Assembly: GCF_009498035.1 (NCBI RefSeq)
Contig: NZ_CP034550.1
Location: 1,054,001 to 1,118,000, forward strand
From: Saccharothrix syringae
GTDB lineage: Bacteria; Actinomycetota; Actinomycetes; Mycobacteriales; Pseudonocardiaceae
Length of the DNA stretch: 64,000 nt
Direction: 5' to 3'
A model generated the notes under the pieces. It did no database searches. It saw nothing but the letters and a program-made list of their open reading frames with translations, and had not been told where the DNA came from. How positions within the stretch are numbered: position 1 is the first letter of the stretch; every line of letters begins with the position of its first letter. Position numbers and translations under genes: made by a program. Shown piece by piece: positions 46,036 to 56,036 of the stretch.

Positions 46036-47528
46036 CCGGCCAACTCCAGCAGTTCGGTGCAGAGCGGGGTGATCCCGTCCGCGGTGAAGAGGCCGAGCTG
46101 TTCGGCCATCGCCGAGAGCTGGTAGATGCGCAGACCCACGTTGCCCGCCCCCTCCGCCTGCTCGGCGAAGTACCGGCCGTTGCGCTCGTGCAACTTGCTG
46201 AACACGGTCATCCGGCCGTCGTCACCGACCCGCAGCTTGCGCAGGGCGACCCTGCGGGACTGCGCGATCATGTCGTCCACGAAAGCACGGGCGAGTTCGG
46301 GCAGCGGCTGGTCCTCGTGCTCGGACCTGCGGAATGCGACCCAGTTGGGGTCCAGGAACTGGCCGCGTCCAGATGAGCTGCGGCGACGTCCCAGGAACGC
46401 GTCGAGGCTGCGACCCTCCAGGTGCTCAAGGCGCCGTGCGCCGAGCAGCAGTACGGCCAGGTCGGCCTCCGGGGAGAACGGCTCACCGAGGAAGGACTCC
46501 TCCGCGGGCAGCGGGTACCCCTTCCGGTCCACGGCTGGCGGCAGGGACCGGGTGAACTCCCGTACGGTCACGTCGGACACCTCGGAACTGATCCACGCGT
46601 GGAGGTCGTCCCTGGTCGCGGTTCCGCTCATGTCGAGCACCTGTTGGACGAGTGCTGCCCACATGCGGCGCCACGCGCCGACCGAGTGGTGCCGGAGCAG
46701 CACACCGCGCCACGCCCGCGCTCGCTCGTCGCCGATGAGGACCGGATCGGTGTCGAGGGTGTCGCCGTAGGCGAGGTAATGCCGAAATGCTTCCACGCGA
46801 GCCTTGCCGGGCATGCGTTGAACTGCCCGTGCCAGGAAGCGCAGTGTGGCTCGCCGCGTGTGGTCGTCACCGCTCCACTCCTCCGGTAGGTGGCGTCCGT
46901 TGCGCGTCGCGGCGAAGAGATCGCGTAATGGCGGCAGGTCAGGGGTGTCCGGAGCCTCCATCGCCAGCGCGGAAAGCCGATCGACATCGCCGTCGCTCAG
47001 CTCCTCGCGCGTGGCGAGGTCGATGAGCGGCCGGAACATCCGACTCACCGAGAGGGAACACGGGTGTTTGCCAGCACGGAGTGCACCGGCCTCGATGGTG
47101 ACGGTGCCCATGGCCATGCTCGGACCGTTGTACTGCGACCAGAAGCCCCACGAACGAGGCGAGTACGAAGAACGTCCCGGGCTCGCCAGGCCGGTGGTGA
47201 AGCCCTTGTTCAGCAGTGATTGGACGGTATCGGTGCCGTGCGCGAACAGGGCTTTGTCATGAGCTATCGATGTGCGAGCCAGACCGACCTCGGTACGACG
47301 CACCAGCGTCTGGCACGCCGCAGCGTCGAGGTCGCGTTGCCCCGCGTGGTCGGCCAGCGCCCAGTACAAGGAGTAGTAGCGGACCAGCCTGGTCAGCGTG
47401 GACACGCCGGGCACCAGCGTGTCCACCATGCTCGTCACCGGTGCTTCAACCGAGAGCGGGTAGCGACCGCCGCGCCGGTCGAGACCGGGCTCGCACCACC
47501 GGGGTCCGTCCACCTCGGTGGGGATCAC
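46032..47528 (-). CDS. Unrecognised partner of the PLD protein
   Basis: 498 residues, GTG start with GGCGGAG upstream. N-terminal VDTLVPGVSTLTRLVRYYSLYWAL resembles the opening of helical proteins (DUF6361-like) that travel with helicase and PLD genes in defence islands; the match is by eye and weak. The rest is helical, with Arg-rich patches such as RMWAALVQQ and RSLDAFLGRRRSSS. Coupled to the PLD gene by ATGA overlap, so the two probably form a complex. Confidence 0.6.
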   Translation of the reverse strand: MIPTEVDGPRWCEPGLDRRGGRYPLSVEAPVTSMVDTLVPGVSTLTRLVRYYSLYWALADHAGQRDLDAAACQTLVRRTEVGLARTSIAHDKALFAHGTDTVQSLLNKGFTTGLASPGRSSYSPRSWGFWSQYNGPSMAMGTVTIEAGALRAGKHPCSLSVSRMFRPLIDLATREELSDGDVDRLSALAMEAPDTPDLPPLRDLFAATRNGRHLPEEWSGDDHTRRATLRFLARAVQRMPGKARVEAFRHYLAYGDTLDTDPVLIGDERARAWRGVLLRHHSVGAWRRMWAALVQQVLDMSGTATRDDLHAWISSEVSDVTVREFTRSLPPAVDRKGYPLPAEESFLGEPFSPEADLAVLLLGARRLEHLEGRSLDAFLGRRRSSSGRGQFLDPNWVAFRRSEHEDQPLPELARAFVDDMIAQSRRVALRKLRVGDDGRMTVFSKLHERNGRYFAEQAEGAGNVGLRIYQLSAMAEQLGLFTADGITPLCTELLELAG

Positions 47529-48051
47529 AGTGCTCCGCCGGATCCGAACTCAATACCATGCACCTCATGGTGATCGTTCGTGACCGCGCCTTCGTTTCAT
47601 CGGGTCCAGGACAGATCTCACGGCATCACGCCGCTTGAGCCGGTGCTTTGATGTCGTCATGTCTTCTCATCGCCCGTAGACGGTGCAACTACTGCAACGT
47701 TTGAGTGGGAGGTTCTGCCGCTGCGTCTCGCTTCAAGGCGGACCATCTGCAGCAGTCTTGAGCGCGCTCGCAGTCCGACAAGCGAACGTAAGGGACATGA
47801 GGTCGTTGGTCATTGCCCAACTGAGATTTTTTTGACAGGCTCGCCAAGGAGTGGGACTTGCGTAGTTCGTCAACCGTCGTACAGGCGGCTGACGGTTGCG
47901 CCAATCCTTGCCTTCTCGAGGTAGTGCGGCAGTTCTATTCAGAGTGGCAATTTCTTTTCAAAATACTAGATTCGGTAGTGTCAGTCGGTCGACTTTTCGT
48001 CGGTACCTCGAAGTGGGATGCCGAATGCATGGTGGGCGCTGTTGTCGCAAC
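47529..48051. other. Intergenic gap in the defence minus arm
   Basis: 523 bases, more AT-rich than the neighbourhood near 47800-47990 (for example GAGATTTTTTTGACAGG). Short frames on both strands (47689-47904 minus; 47858-48208 plus from TTG) lack support. It should hold the promoter of the 47528 gene and the 3' end of the methyltransferase transcript. A small RNA cannot be excluded. Confidence 0.4.
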
Positions 48052-49206
48052 TCACGTTGACAGCGGGATGGACCCATCCGTTGCACTTGAACGGCTTGCT
48101 GATTTGGTGCCTTTTCTGCCGGTTCGCCGGGAACTGTTTGCTTTGGTCGACCTGTTAGTGATCTTAACGTGGTCCACGATCGCTGTTCCGACAGCTCTGG
48201 CCAACTGAGGAGGTACGGCGTTCCCGATGAGCCTGCCGAGTGAGGAGAATTGAACCGGGTCACTTGGGGCCACGAACTCATAGTCCGGCGGGAAACTCTG
48301 CAGGTTGGCGGCCTCTCGCAGAGTGAGGGCGCGGTCCTGATCGGGATGGCCGAACCGTCCCGTGCCGAAGTTGTACGACATGGTGGTGATGGTGGGAGAC
48401 GGCTCGTCCCATACCATTCGCGCGTATACATTGCGGAAAGTTGATCCGGATTCTTTGCGGTGACATGGGGCTCGCAAATCCTCGGGCCAGTCTTCCCAGG
48501 TGCCGCCGGGCTTGGACTTCTGAATGCGTTCGAAATTCTTTTCGCTCAAAGCACGGCTCTTGTGGAGTCGATCATGAGGGTGTGTCTGTCCATGGGCTAC
48601 CGGAGGCAGGTCGTAGATCGCCTGACGAACGGTGACGTACTCGCTGGAGCTGAGGGTGCCCTTCGGCACGGTGATCTCACCCAGCAGTGAGGCGAGGAGG
48701 ACCAGTCGCCTACGGTGTTGAGGTACGCCGTATGCAGGGCAGTGGCACGACTTGAAGTCCACGTGGTACCCGAGTGCCCGGAGCTGGGTGACGAAGCCCT
48801 TGAAGATCGAAGCGCTCCCTATGCGGGGAACGTTCTCCATCGTCACGATCTCCGGCATCGTCGCTTCGATCAGTCGACGCACCTCGTCGACCAAGGGCCA
48901 CTGGCGTTCCTGTGAGGTGTCGACCCCTCGACGGTAGGACGAGAACGGCTGGCACGGAGCGCAGCCCGCCAGGACGCGGATGCGGGTGTCGTCAGGCCAC
49001 ATCGCGGCAAGTTCGCCTGCTTCGAGGTCGCAGATGTCCCGCTGGTGGAACGGCGCCCGGAGGTTGGTGCTGAAGGGATACGCGCAGGCCGGGTCAAGGT
49101 CGACGCCAGCGGCGATGTGGATCCCTGACTCCCGCAGGCCATAGGAGAGTCCGCCGACACCGCAGAACAGGTCGACTGCAGAGATCTTGGGGGGTCGGAC
49201 GGCCAT
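48052..49206 (-). CDS. DNA (cytosine-5) methyltransferase, DrmMII-like
   Basis: 384 residues. Ordered C5-methylase motifs: I DLFCGVGGLSYGL (13-25), catalytic P84-C85-Q86 in GCAPCQPFSS, ENV 124-126, QHRRRLVLL (163-171), and IX/X LTLREAANLQSFP with LIGNAVPP. The variable target-recognition region (about 215-290) is short. The C-terminal 35 residues are a basic Ser/Lys-rich tail. In a defence locus it would mark host DNA; the site is unknown. Divergent from the sigma factor gene. Confidence 0.92.
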   Translation of the reverse strand: MAVRPPKISAVDLFCGVGGLSYGLRESGIHIAAGVDLDPACAYPFSTNLRAPFHQRDICDLEAGELAAMWPDDTRIRVLAGCAPCQPFSSYRRGVDTSQERQWPLVDEVRRLIEATMPEIVTMENVPRIGSASIFKGFVTQLRALGYHVDFKSCHCPAYGVPQHRRRLVLLASLLGEITVPKGTLSSSEYVTVRQAIYDLPPVAHGQTHPHDRLHKSRALSEKNFERIQKSKPGGTWEDWPEDLRAPCHRKESGSTFRNVYARMVWDEPSPTITTMSYNFGTGRFGHPDQDRALTLREAANLQSFPPDYEFVAPSDPVQFSSLGRLIGNAVPPQLARAVGTAIVDHVKITNRSTKANSSRRTGRKGTKSASRSSATDGSIPLST

Positions 49207-49448
49207 GCCGGCACTGTAATGGATCTACAGAGAGTAGCGCGGGTGATCCCGGGCTGTGGGAGCAGGTGAGCCGCCTCGGGCGGTCCATGCCAGCGTGTTG
49301 CGGGAGTGACCGGCTGATCCGTCGGGACGTTCCGGGCGTGAGTGTCGCGGATGCAGGGGCATCGAATTACGATTTGATCAACAGGTCGGTTCGTGCGTCA
49401 CGTCGGCAGCTCTTCCGCCGATGAGCCTCTGGAACCGAGGAGGTGCTC
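49207..49448. promoter_or_regulatory. Divergent promoter region of the defence locus
   Basis: 242 bases between the methyltransferase start (minus) and the sigma factor start (plus). It must hold promoters for both arms. An AT-richer patch, GAATTACGATTTGATCAACAGG at 49363-49384, lies about 65-85 bases before the sigma start. No defined boxes could be assigned. Confidence 0.4.
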
Positions 49449-50951
49449 ATGGCGACCCCCGTGCAAGCCTCGGCGCGCCGTCCGGCAAGCGCGCCGCGCG
49501 TCAACAACCTCGTAGCCGAACTGCGAGTGATCCTGCGGAAACACGAGGCAGGCTCGAGTCACCGGTTCCTGGCCGAGTTCGTTGCCCGGCACCATTTGAC
49601 CCACCACGACGTTGACGCGCTGTTGTCGGCTCTGGAGCAGAACGGCGCAGACTTGCCCGATTCCGGCGCTACCAACGCGGAGGAGACCGGGCCGGGTGAA
49701 GTGATGGTCGAAGGGGCGATGGCGGCGGGGCCTGATCCGGACTTCGCCTGGATGTTCGGGGAAGAGCCGGAAGCGGCTCCCCTGCGGGCTGTCGATGATG
49801 TCGTGGGTCGGGCGTTCGACGACCTCCTCGGGGATTGGTTGCGAAGCGGGGGGCAACTCACTCGGGCGGACGTCGCGCTTCTCGCGAGTACGCGAGGATT
49901 GAGTCTTGCCGAACAGGGGCAGTTGCTGGTCCTCCTCGAGGGTGCGGGAATCCAGTTGTCGGCCCCCAGGGACCTGCGGCCGAAGAGAGCCGCTGAGCAC
50001 GGGTACGAGTTCCACGAGGATGTGGTCGGCCAATACCTGAGGGCGATCAAGCGCTATCCATTGATCGACGGCTCCCGGGAGGTGGAACTGTGGGCCTTGA
50101 TTTCCCAAGGTGCGGCTGCCCAGGGTGAACTGGACAAGGCAGAGAACGGAACATTGGCAGCGGATCTCCAGCGCAACCTGCAGGCTCAGGCTATCGCAGG
50201 GCAACGTGCCCACGCAGAGTTGGTGTGCGCCAACCTGAGGCTGGTGGTCTCGATCGCCAAGGCCAGGCATTACGACCTCTGCGGAGTGGAATTCGCTGAT
50301 CGCATCCAGGATGGCAACATGGGGCTGATGCGTGCGGCGGACAAGTTCGACGGGTCGAAGGGCTTCAAGTTCTCGACCTACGCCACGTGGTGGATCAGAC
50401 AGTCGATCGAACGCGGTATCGCGGACAGGGGAAGTACGATCCGTATCCCCGTCCACATCCACGAGCAGGCCCAGAAGATCCGGAAGGCAACATCCGGGTT
50501 GACCGCACGGCTCGATCGCGCACCCGTGCTGAGTGAAATTGCCGATGCGACAGGGATCGCCCCCGGACAGGTTCAGGCGGTGCTCGACCTCACGCGGCCC
50601 GTTGTCAGTCTCGACCATCTCATGGGAGATGAGGGAGATCTTCGCCTGTCCGACGTGCTGATCAGCGAAGATGAGCGCGACGGTCGTGTCGATCCAGCGG
50701 GAATCATCACTCACGCCGTGATGCGGGAGGAGTTGGCGCGCACGCTCGCCGCAGTCCTTCCTGCGCGATCCGTCCGGATCCTTGAACGCAGGTTCGGTAT
50801 CGGCACAGGTGATGAGGAAACCCTGGACGAGATCGGTGCGACCTTTGGTGTAACGCGTGAGCGCATACGGCAGATCCAAAACCAGTCCTTGAAAATTTTG
50901 CGTCAGAACCAGTGCGTGGCCGCCCTGCGGTCATACGTCGTGGCCGATTGA
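49449..50951 (+). CDS. RpoD-like sigma-70 factor in defence locus
   Basis: 500 residues from ATG 49449 with GAGGAGG six bases before. Region 1.2 ([20 protein letters not shown]), region 2 ([14 protein letters not shown], then [18 protein letters not shown] near residue 308), region 3 and region 4 ([20 protein letters not shown] near 458-478) are all present in order. The first 200 residues are a non-homologous helical extension. It is a full group-1/2-like sigma rather than an ECF factor. drmA starts 38 bp after its stop codon. Confidence 0.9.
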   Translation: MATPVQASARRPASAPRVNNLVAELRVILRKHEAGSSHRFLAEFVARHHLTHHDVDALLSALEQNGADLPDSGATNAEETGPGEVMVEGAMAAGPDPDFAWMFGEEPEAAPLRAVDDVVGRAFDDLLGDWLRSGGQLTRADVALLASTRGLSLAEQGQLLVLLEGAGIQLSAPRDLRPKRAAEHGYEFHEDVVGQYLRAIKRYPLIDGSREVELWALISQGAAAQGELDKAENGTLAADLQRNLQAQAIAGQRAHAELVCANLRLVVSIAKARHYDLCGVEFADRIQDGNMGLMRAADKFDGSKGFKFSTYATWWIRQSIERGIADRGSTIRIPVHIHEQAQKIRKATSGLTARLDRAPVLSEIADATGIAPGQVQAVLDLTRPVVSLDHLMGDEGDLRLSDVLISEDERDGRVDPAGIITHAVMREELARTLAAVLPARSVRILERRFGIGTGDEETLDEIGATFGVTRERIRQIQNQSLKILRQNQCVAALRSYVVAD

Positions 50952-50989
50952 GGCCGCTCGGATCGGCGACCACCCGGAGGGAACAGGCA

Positions 50990-53900
50990 GTGAACAGCAC
51001 TAGCCGTCAGTCACCGCAGCAGGTGTACCAGGCGTTCGTCGACTGGCTAGATCGCCGGGTCGTCGCCGCCGGGCGGGGCGACGGGCTCGACCGCTTGGAG
51101 GTCGCGCCCGCGGGGACGTTCTGGCTGGGTCGGTTGGCATGCGAGGAGGAGGTTCGCAAGGGCGCCGGTGACGAACGGTCGGAGCGGCTAGACCCCTGTG
51201 CGATCGGTATCCGGTTACGGCCCGCGAGCGAACCCTCCTGGCCGATGACGGTGACGGTGCGGGCGCGGGGATGGGTGCAGGACCCCAAGGACGGGCCCGT
51301 CCCGGACAAGCGCTGGTGGCGCACCGATCTCGTCGAGGAGCGGGTGCTGGTGAAGGTCGACCGAAAAGGCGGGGTATTCGGCGCTCGGCAACTGGCCGAC
51401 GCGTTCACTGCCGTGGGCGCACCGGGCTTGACGGCCGAGGTACGCGTTGACGTGGAGGACTGGCACCGGCAGACGGAACTGGTGGTGCAGTTGGTCAATA
51501 CCAGTCCCGAGAAGGCGAAGGACCTGACCGATTCACACTTGTACGAGACCCAGATCGAAATTTCAGGCTTGGATACGGTGCCGTTTCAATTGGAAGCGCT
51601 GCCGGATAGCTTCCGCTACGACCGGGCCATACCCGCGTACGGCATCAACGTTGGCGTCGACGTTCCCGAGCCCAGGGTCTTCCGCAGTTCGGACACCGTC
51701 AGCGTGCAGACCTTTCGGCCCGACTACTGGAACAGTACGCACACCGCGCCGGACCTGTCATTCGCGACGCTGGCGAAGAACCCCCTGCCACAGCTTGAAG
51801 CCCTGATCGAGGCGCTGACCGCCTACGACAACGCCCACTGGTCGTCCCCGGTACTGGATGCCCGACAGGCAGCCGAGGAGTGGACGCCGACGATGCGCAA
51901 GGAGGCGAACAGATCGGCAAAGGACGTGTTCGCGGAGCTGAACCGCCTGAGGGCCGGGCTGAAGCTTATGCAGAAAGATCCGGACATCCTGCGCGCCTTC
52001 CGGTTGATGAACGAGGCGATCGGGCTCAGCGCACGCGGGCGGTACACCGGGTGGCGGCCGTTCCAGGTGGGTTTCCTGCTGTCGACGGTCCGCTTCCTCG
52101 CCGAGCCGGAGGAAGAGGCGAACTACGTCGACACGGTGTGGTTCGCCACGGGTGGCGGCAAGACCGAGACCTACCTCGGGCTGCTGTTGACGGCGGCGTT
52201 CCACGACCGCTTGACCGGCAAGCCCTTGGGCGTGACGGCCTGGTCGCGGTTCCCGTTGCGACTGCTGAGCCTGCAACAGACCCAGCGGTTCGCCGATGCG
52301 CTCGCCGCGGCCGAGGTCGTCCGCCAGGATCGCGGTGTCGGGGGGAGCCAGTTCAGCCTCGGCTTCCTCGTCGGCCAGGCTGGCACGCCCAACAAAATCG
52401 TCCCGAAGACGGAGAACGACGAGGACATCACCCCGGACAGCCCGGGAATGCCCGACAAGTACCGGGTGCTGCTGCGCTGTCCGTTCTGCCGGGACGAGAA
52501 CCTGCGGATGCACTTCGACCGCCAGCGGTGGAAGCTTGAGCACCGCTGTACCAATTCGGACTGCCGGATGCACCGCCGGGCTCTGCCGGTGTACGTCGTG
52601 GACCAAGAGGTGTTCCGATTCCTGCCCACGGTGGTGGTCGGCACCTTGGACAAGGCCGCTTCGATCGGTATGCAGCAGGCCATGCGCGGCCTGATCGGCC
52701 CGCCGCGGGCGCTGTGCCCGGAACAGTGGCACGGCTTCACCTACGCCGAGCGGTCGAAGACTCCGAACGGATGCCTGGTGCCTAACTGCCAGGGCGGGCT
52801 GGTCCCCAAGCCGCTGCCGATGGACGAGCGGCGGTTCGCACCGTCCCTGCGGTTGCAGGATGAGCTGCACCTGCTGCGCGACAGCCTGGGAGCGGTTGAC
52901 TCCCACTACGAGAGCCTGCTGGACCACCTCCAGCAGAAGCTGTCCGGCAGGCGCGCCAAGATCGTTGCGAGTAGCGCGACCCTCACGGGCTACGACCGCC
53001 AGGTTGACGTGCTCTACCGGCGGAAAGGCCGAGTGTTCCCGCAGCCGGGCCCGCGGGCGGGCGAGTCGTTCTGGACCGTGCCGACCGCGCAGCCGCTGCG
53101 CCGGTTCGTGGCTGTCGCCCCACGCGGCGTGACGCTGGAGCACGTGAGCGACCGCACCCTGGACACGCTGCAGCGCTGCATCAGGGACCTGCTGGAAGAC
53201 CCAGCCGTGGTGTGCGCTGAGGCAGGCATCGAGCCCCGGTATGCCGACATGGTGATCAGCCAGTACGGCACCAACGTCGTCTACGGTACGACCCTCTACG
53301 ACGTGGAGGCCGCCGGGCGAAGTCTGGGCAGCAACAACACCGTCGCCGGCATCAACGTCGAGCAGCTGACCGGCCAGACGGACTTCGACGAGGTACGCGG
53401 CATCCTCGAACGGCTGGAGAACCCCGAGGACGACTTCGCCGAACGCGTCCACGTCGTCGCCGCCAGCTCGATGCTCTCCCACGGCGTGGACGTCGACCGG
53501 CTCAACACGATGGTGATGCTGGGTCTGCCGCTGACCACGGCGGAGTTCATCCAGACGACCGCACGGGTCGGGCGTCGACACCCCGGACTGGTCTACGTCC
53601 TGCACAAGATCGGCCGGGAGCGGGACGCCCAGACATTCCGCCACTTCGGGCCATACGTGCGCCAGGGCGACCGGTTCGTCGACCCCATCCCGATCACCCG
53701 ACGCAGCCGCCGCGTCCTGGACCTCACGATCCCTGGCGCCGTGGCGGCCCGGACGCTGATGATCCGCGAGCCGGAGAGCCGACAGAAACTGAGCACCCCT
53801 GCGAGGCTGCGTGACTACATCCGCGGCACAGGTCTGACGCCTGAGGTGGAAGCCGATGCGGTGGCGGAGCTTCTCGGCCTGAAAGGGCCCGAGGACACCC

Positions 53901-54052
53901 TGCACCAGCAGCAGATCCTCGACTGGTTGCAGGAGTGGTTCGCTGATCTGGAGGACCCGACCTCGAAGGCCCGGTTCATCGGTGAACTTGGTCCGAACGC
54001 TCCGATGCGGAGCCTGCGGGACGTCGAAGCCAGCGCTCCCATCCACGACTGA
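50990..54052 (+). CDS. drmA: DISARM-type helicase DrmA
   Basis: 1020 residues from GTG 50990 with GGAGGG eight bases before; a longer frame upstream lacks a site. Walker A TGGGKTETY at about 387, DELH box at 624-627, SSATLTGY at about 660, and C-terminal helicase half with ASSMLSHGVDVDRLN and QTTARVGRRHPG. A four-Cys zinc-type insertion (CPFCRDENL ... CTNSDC) lies between. Length and order fit DrmA, the conserved DISARM helicase that limits incoming DNA. drmB follows after 12 bases. Confidence 0.88.
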   Translation: MNSTSRQSPQQVYQAFVDWLDRRVVAAGRGDGLDRLEVAPAGTFWLGRLACEEEVRKGAGDERSERLDPCAIGIRLRPASEPSWPMTVTVRARGWVQDPKDGPVPDKRWWRTDLVEERVLVKVDRKGGVFGARQLADAFTAVGAPGLTAEVRVDVEDWHRQTELVVQLVNTSPEKAKDLTDSHLYETQIEISGLDTVPFQLEALPDSFRYDRAIPAYGINVGVDVPEPRVFRSSDTVSVQTFRPDYWNSTHTAPDLSFATLAKNPLPQLEALIEALTAYDNAHWSSPVLDARQAAEEWTPTMRKEANRSAKDVFAELNRLRAGLKLMQKDPDILRAFRLMNEAIGLSARGRYTGWRPFQVGFLLSTVRFLAEPEEEANYVDTVWFATGGGKTETYLGLLLTAAFHDRLTGKPLGVTAWSRFPLRLLSLQQTQRFADALAAAEVVRQDRGVGGSQFSLGFLVGQAGTPNKIVPKTENDEDITPDSPGMPDKYRVLLRCPFCRDENLRMHFDRQRWKLEHRCTNSDCRMHRRALPVYVVDQEVFRFLPTVVVGTLDKAASIGMQQAMRGLIGPPRALCPEQWHGFTYAERSKTPNGCLVPNCQGGLVPKPLPMDERRFAPSLRLQDELHLLRDSLGAVDSHYESLLDHLQQKLSGRRAKIVASSATLTGYDRQVDVLYRRKGRVFPQPGPRAGESFWTVPTAQPLRRFVAVAPRGVTLEHVSDRTLDTLQRCIRDLLEDPAVVCAEAGIEPRYADMVISQYGTNVVYGTTLYDVEAAGRSLGSNNTVAGINVEQLTGQTDFDEVRGILERLENPEDDFAERVHVVAASSMLSHGVDVDRLNTMVMLGLPLTTAEFIQTTARVGRRHPGLVYVLHKIGRERDAQTFRHFGPYVRQGDRFVDPIPITRRSRRVLDLTIPGAVAARTLMIREPESRQKLSTPARLRDYIRGTGLTPEVEADAVAELLGLKGPEDTLHQQQILDWLQEWFADLEDPTSKARFIGELGPNAPMRSLRDVEASAPIHD

Positions 54053-54064
54053 CAGGCGGACGAC

Positions 54065-55807
54065 ATGACGATTCTGGGGAGCCGAAGCGGCAGCCAGATC
54101 CTGCGGATTTTCCTGCCCGACAACACGGTCGACCTGCGGGGGGACATCTACCGCGTCGTCGAATGGTCGGCAGCGAGCCCGATCCAGGTGGACACGGATC
54201 TCGTCCGCCGGCACCTGATCCGCGAGATCGGTGCGTGGACAGCTCACGGCACCGACGGCGATGTTGGCAAGGATCTGCTGAGCGGAGCTTCGATCGAGGT
54301 CGTGGAACTCGACGAGCGGCGTGGTGTCACGGTCGAGCGGTATCCACAGGTGTGGCTGTGCAGGGTCTGCAAACGGATTGGCAAGTTCGTCGAGCGGCCC
54401 TGCAAGTGCGGGCAGCGCAAGTGGGGACAATTGCACTTCGTCGGGATTCACGACTGCGGCGCGATCGTTGAGCCGTGGATCCGCCGCTGCAAGGAGCACG
54501 ACGATGTGAAGGTCGTCATTCCCAAGAGCGCCAAGGCAGCCGACATCACGTTCGAGTGTCCGACTTGTGGCACACGGACCATGCAGGGACTGGGCTTCAA
54601 CCGGCCATGTGAGTGCGGTAACGGCACGATGCGATGGAACGTCCACAAAGCCCGCACTGTTTACACACCGCGCGGCATGGTGTTGATCAATCCGCCTCGT
54701 CCAGAGCACCGTGAGAACCTCAAGCTCGCTGGCGGTGCCCGAAAAGCCCTCGTATGGGTGGTCGAAGGGCTGGTCGCCATGCGCCCCGCGGATGTCAACG
54801 CGAAGCAGACCATAGAGGACCTCATCGCGACTCTGATCACCAGTGGCATGCCCGAGGCCCTTGCCAAGGGCATGGCGGACATGGCCGAGAAAGCCGGAGA
54901 ACTCGCCACTCCTGGTGACCATCCGGTTGACTCACTGCCCGCAATGCAGCGGGAAGAGGCCGAGCGAGAAGCCGTCGACATCGCCATGGCACTGGCCGAG
55001 AGCCGCACGCCGACCACTGACTTGCGCAGCACCGCTTCCGGGGACGCGCTTGATCTGCGCTACCGCCACCGCTATCCTGCGGCGCTGACCCGGGCTGGCC
55101 TGGACGGCTTGGACCTGGTCGATCGGTTCCCGGTGCTGAGCGCCATGTACGGCTACACGCGAGGCGAGGACGATCCAGCCAAGTGCCGGCTAGTGCCGTT
55201 CCGGCGTAGGCGTGGCGTCTACCGCCTCCACAGCAACCTCGCGGAGACGGAAGCGTTCCTGGTGCGCTTGGACCCGGTGCGGGTGGCGACCTGGTTGACG
55301 GGACGTGGTCACGTGCTGACCGGCTGGTCCGTCGGTGACACCGATCCAGTCGCAGCAAGAGTCGCGATCCTGCGGTCCACGGAGATCCCCGACAAGCGCG
55401 AGAGTCAGTCGAGCGAGTCGGCCGGCGCCGACTTGCTCAAGCTGGTGCACACCTACGCGCACCGGTTCATCCGCCAGGCCGCAGTCTTCTCCGGTATTGA
55501 ACGCGACGCGTTGAGCGAATACCTCCTCCCTGGGCACCTGGCATTCTTCGTGTACGCCTCTGCTCGAGGTGACTTCGTGCTGGGCGGCATGCAGGCAGTC
55601 TTCGAATCCAACCTCGACGACCTGTTGGCCGCGTTCGTTGACGCCGAGCACCGCTGCCCGCTTGATCCCGGGTGCAGTCGCGGCAGTGGGGCCTGCAGCG
55701 CCTGCGTCCACCTCGGGGAGCCGTCGTGCCGGTTCTTCAACCGCTTCCTGAACCGGGAGACGCTCTTCGGTCCTCACGGCTACTTGCGCACGCCAGCCAG
55801 TCCGTGA
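54065..55807 (+). CDS. drmB: DISARM protein DrmB (DUF1998)
   Basis: 580 residues. Zinc-like sets C99/C102/C113/C115 and C165/C168/C182/C184, then a helical middle and the DUF1998 C-terminus with HTYAHRFIRQAAVFSGIERD, PGHLAFFVYASARGD and a cysteine cluster CSRGSGACSACVHLGEPSC. DrmB works with DrmA in all known DISARM classes. A 229-base gap separates it from the SNF2 helicase gene, so a new promoter may start there. Confidence 0.9.
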   Translation: MTILGSRSGSQILRIFLPDNTVDLRGDIYRVVEWSAASPIQVDTDLVRRHLIREIGAWTAHGTDGDVGKDLLSGASIEVVELDERRGVTVERYPQVWLCRVCKRIGKFVERPCKCGQRKWGQLHFVGIHDCGAIVEPWIRRCKEHDDVKVVIPKSAKAADITFECPTCGTRTMQGLGFNRPCECGNGTMRWNVHKARTVYTPRGMVLINPPRPEHRENLKLAGGARKALVWVVEGLVAMRPADVNAKQTIEDLIATLITSGMPEALAKGMADMAEKAGELATPGDHPVDSLPAMQREEAEREAVDIAMALAESRTPTTDLRSTASGDALDLRYRHRYPAALTRAGLDGLDLVDRFPVLSAMYGYTRGEDDPAKCRLVPFRRRRGVYRLHSNLAETEAFLVRLDPVRVATWLTGRGHVLTGWSVGDTDPVAARVAILRSTEIPDKRESQSSESAGADLLKLVHTYAHRFIRQAAVFSGIERDALSEYLLPGHLAFFVYASARGDFVLGGMQAVFESNLDDLLAAFVDAEHRCPLDPGCSRGSGACSACVHLGEPSCRFFNRFLNRETLFGPHGYLRTPASP

Positions 55808-55953
55808 CGGCGGGAGTCGACACCACCGGCCAGCGAGCACGGCCTCCTCGACTTCGACCTAGGTGATGTTGTGATCAAGCCGACGTCGTGGCGTTCAGCG
55901 GCGTCGGCCGAGCCACCGTCTGCTGCACGGCTTGGCTTCATCCGGAGGAGGCT

Positions 55954-55968
55954 TGAAGTTATGCTTCA
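55954..55968. promoter_or_regulatory. Inverted repeat before drmD
   Basis: TGAAG-TTATG-CTTCA, a perfect 5-bp-arm inverted repeat within an AT-richer stretch that continues GCGAAATTTAAT. It lies about 80 bases before the drmD start and could be part of a promoter or operator for the second half of the locus. Confidence 0.35.
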
Positions 55969-56036
55969 GTCGGACAGCGAAATTTAATCGTGAGTGAAAT
56001 TCTTTTTCATGACCATTGATGACGGAGAACCTACCT

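Noticed and set aside
47858..48208. 116-residue plus-strand frame with TTG start
   Set aside because: Overlaps the 3' end of the methyltransferase, no ribosome site, no recognisable motif.
51758..54922. 1054-residue minus-strand frame over drmA/drmB
   Set aside because: Shadow of drmA, which carries complete helicase motifs; the frame itself has none.
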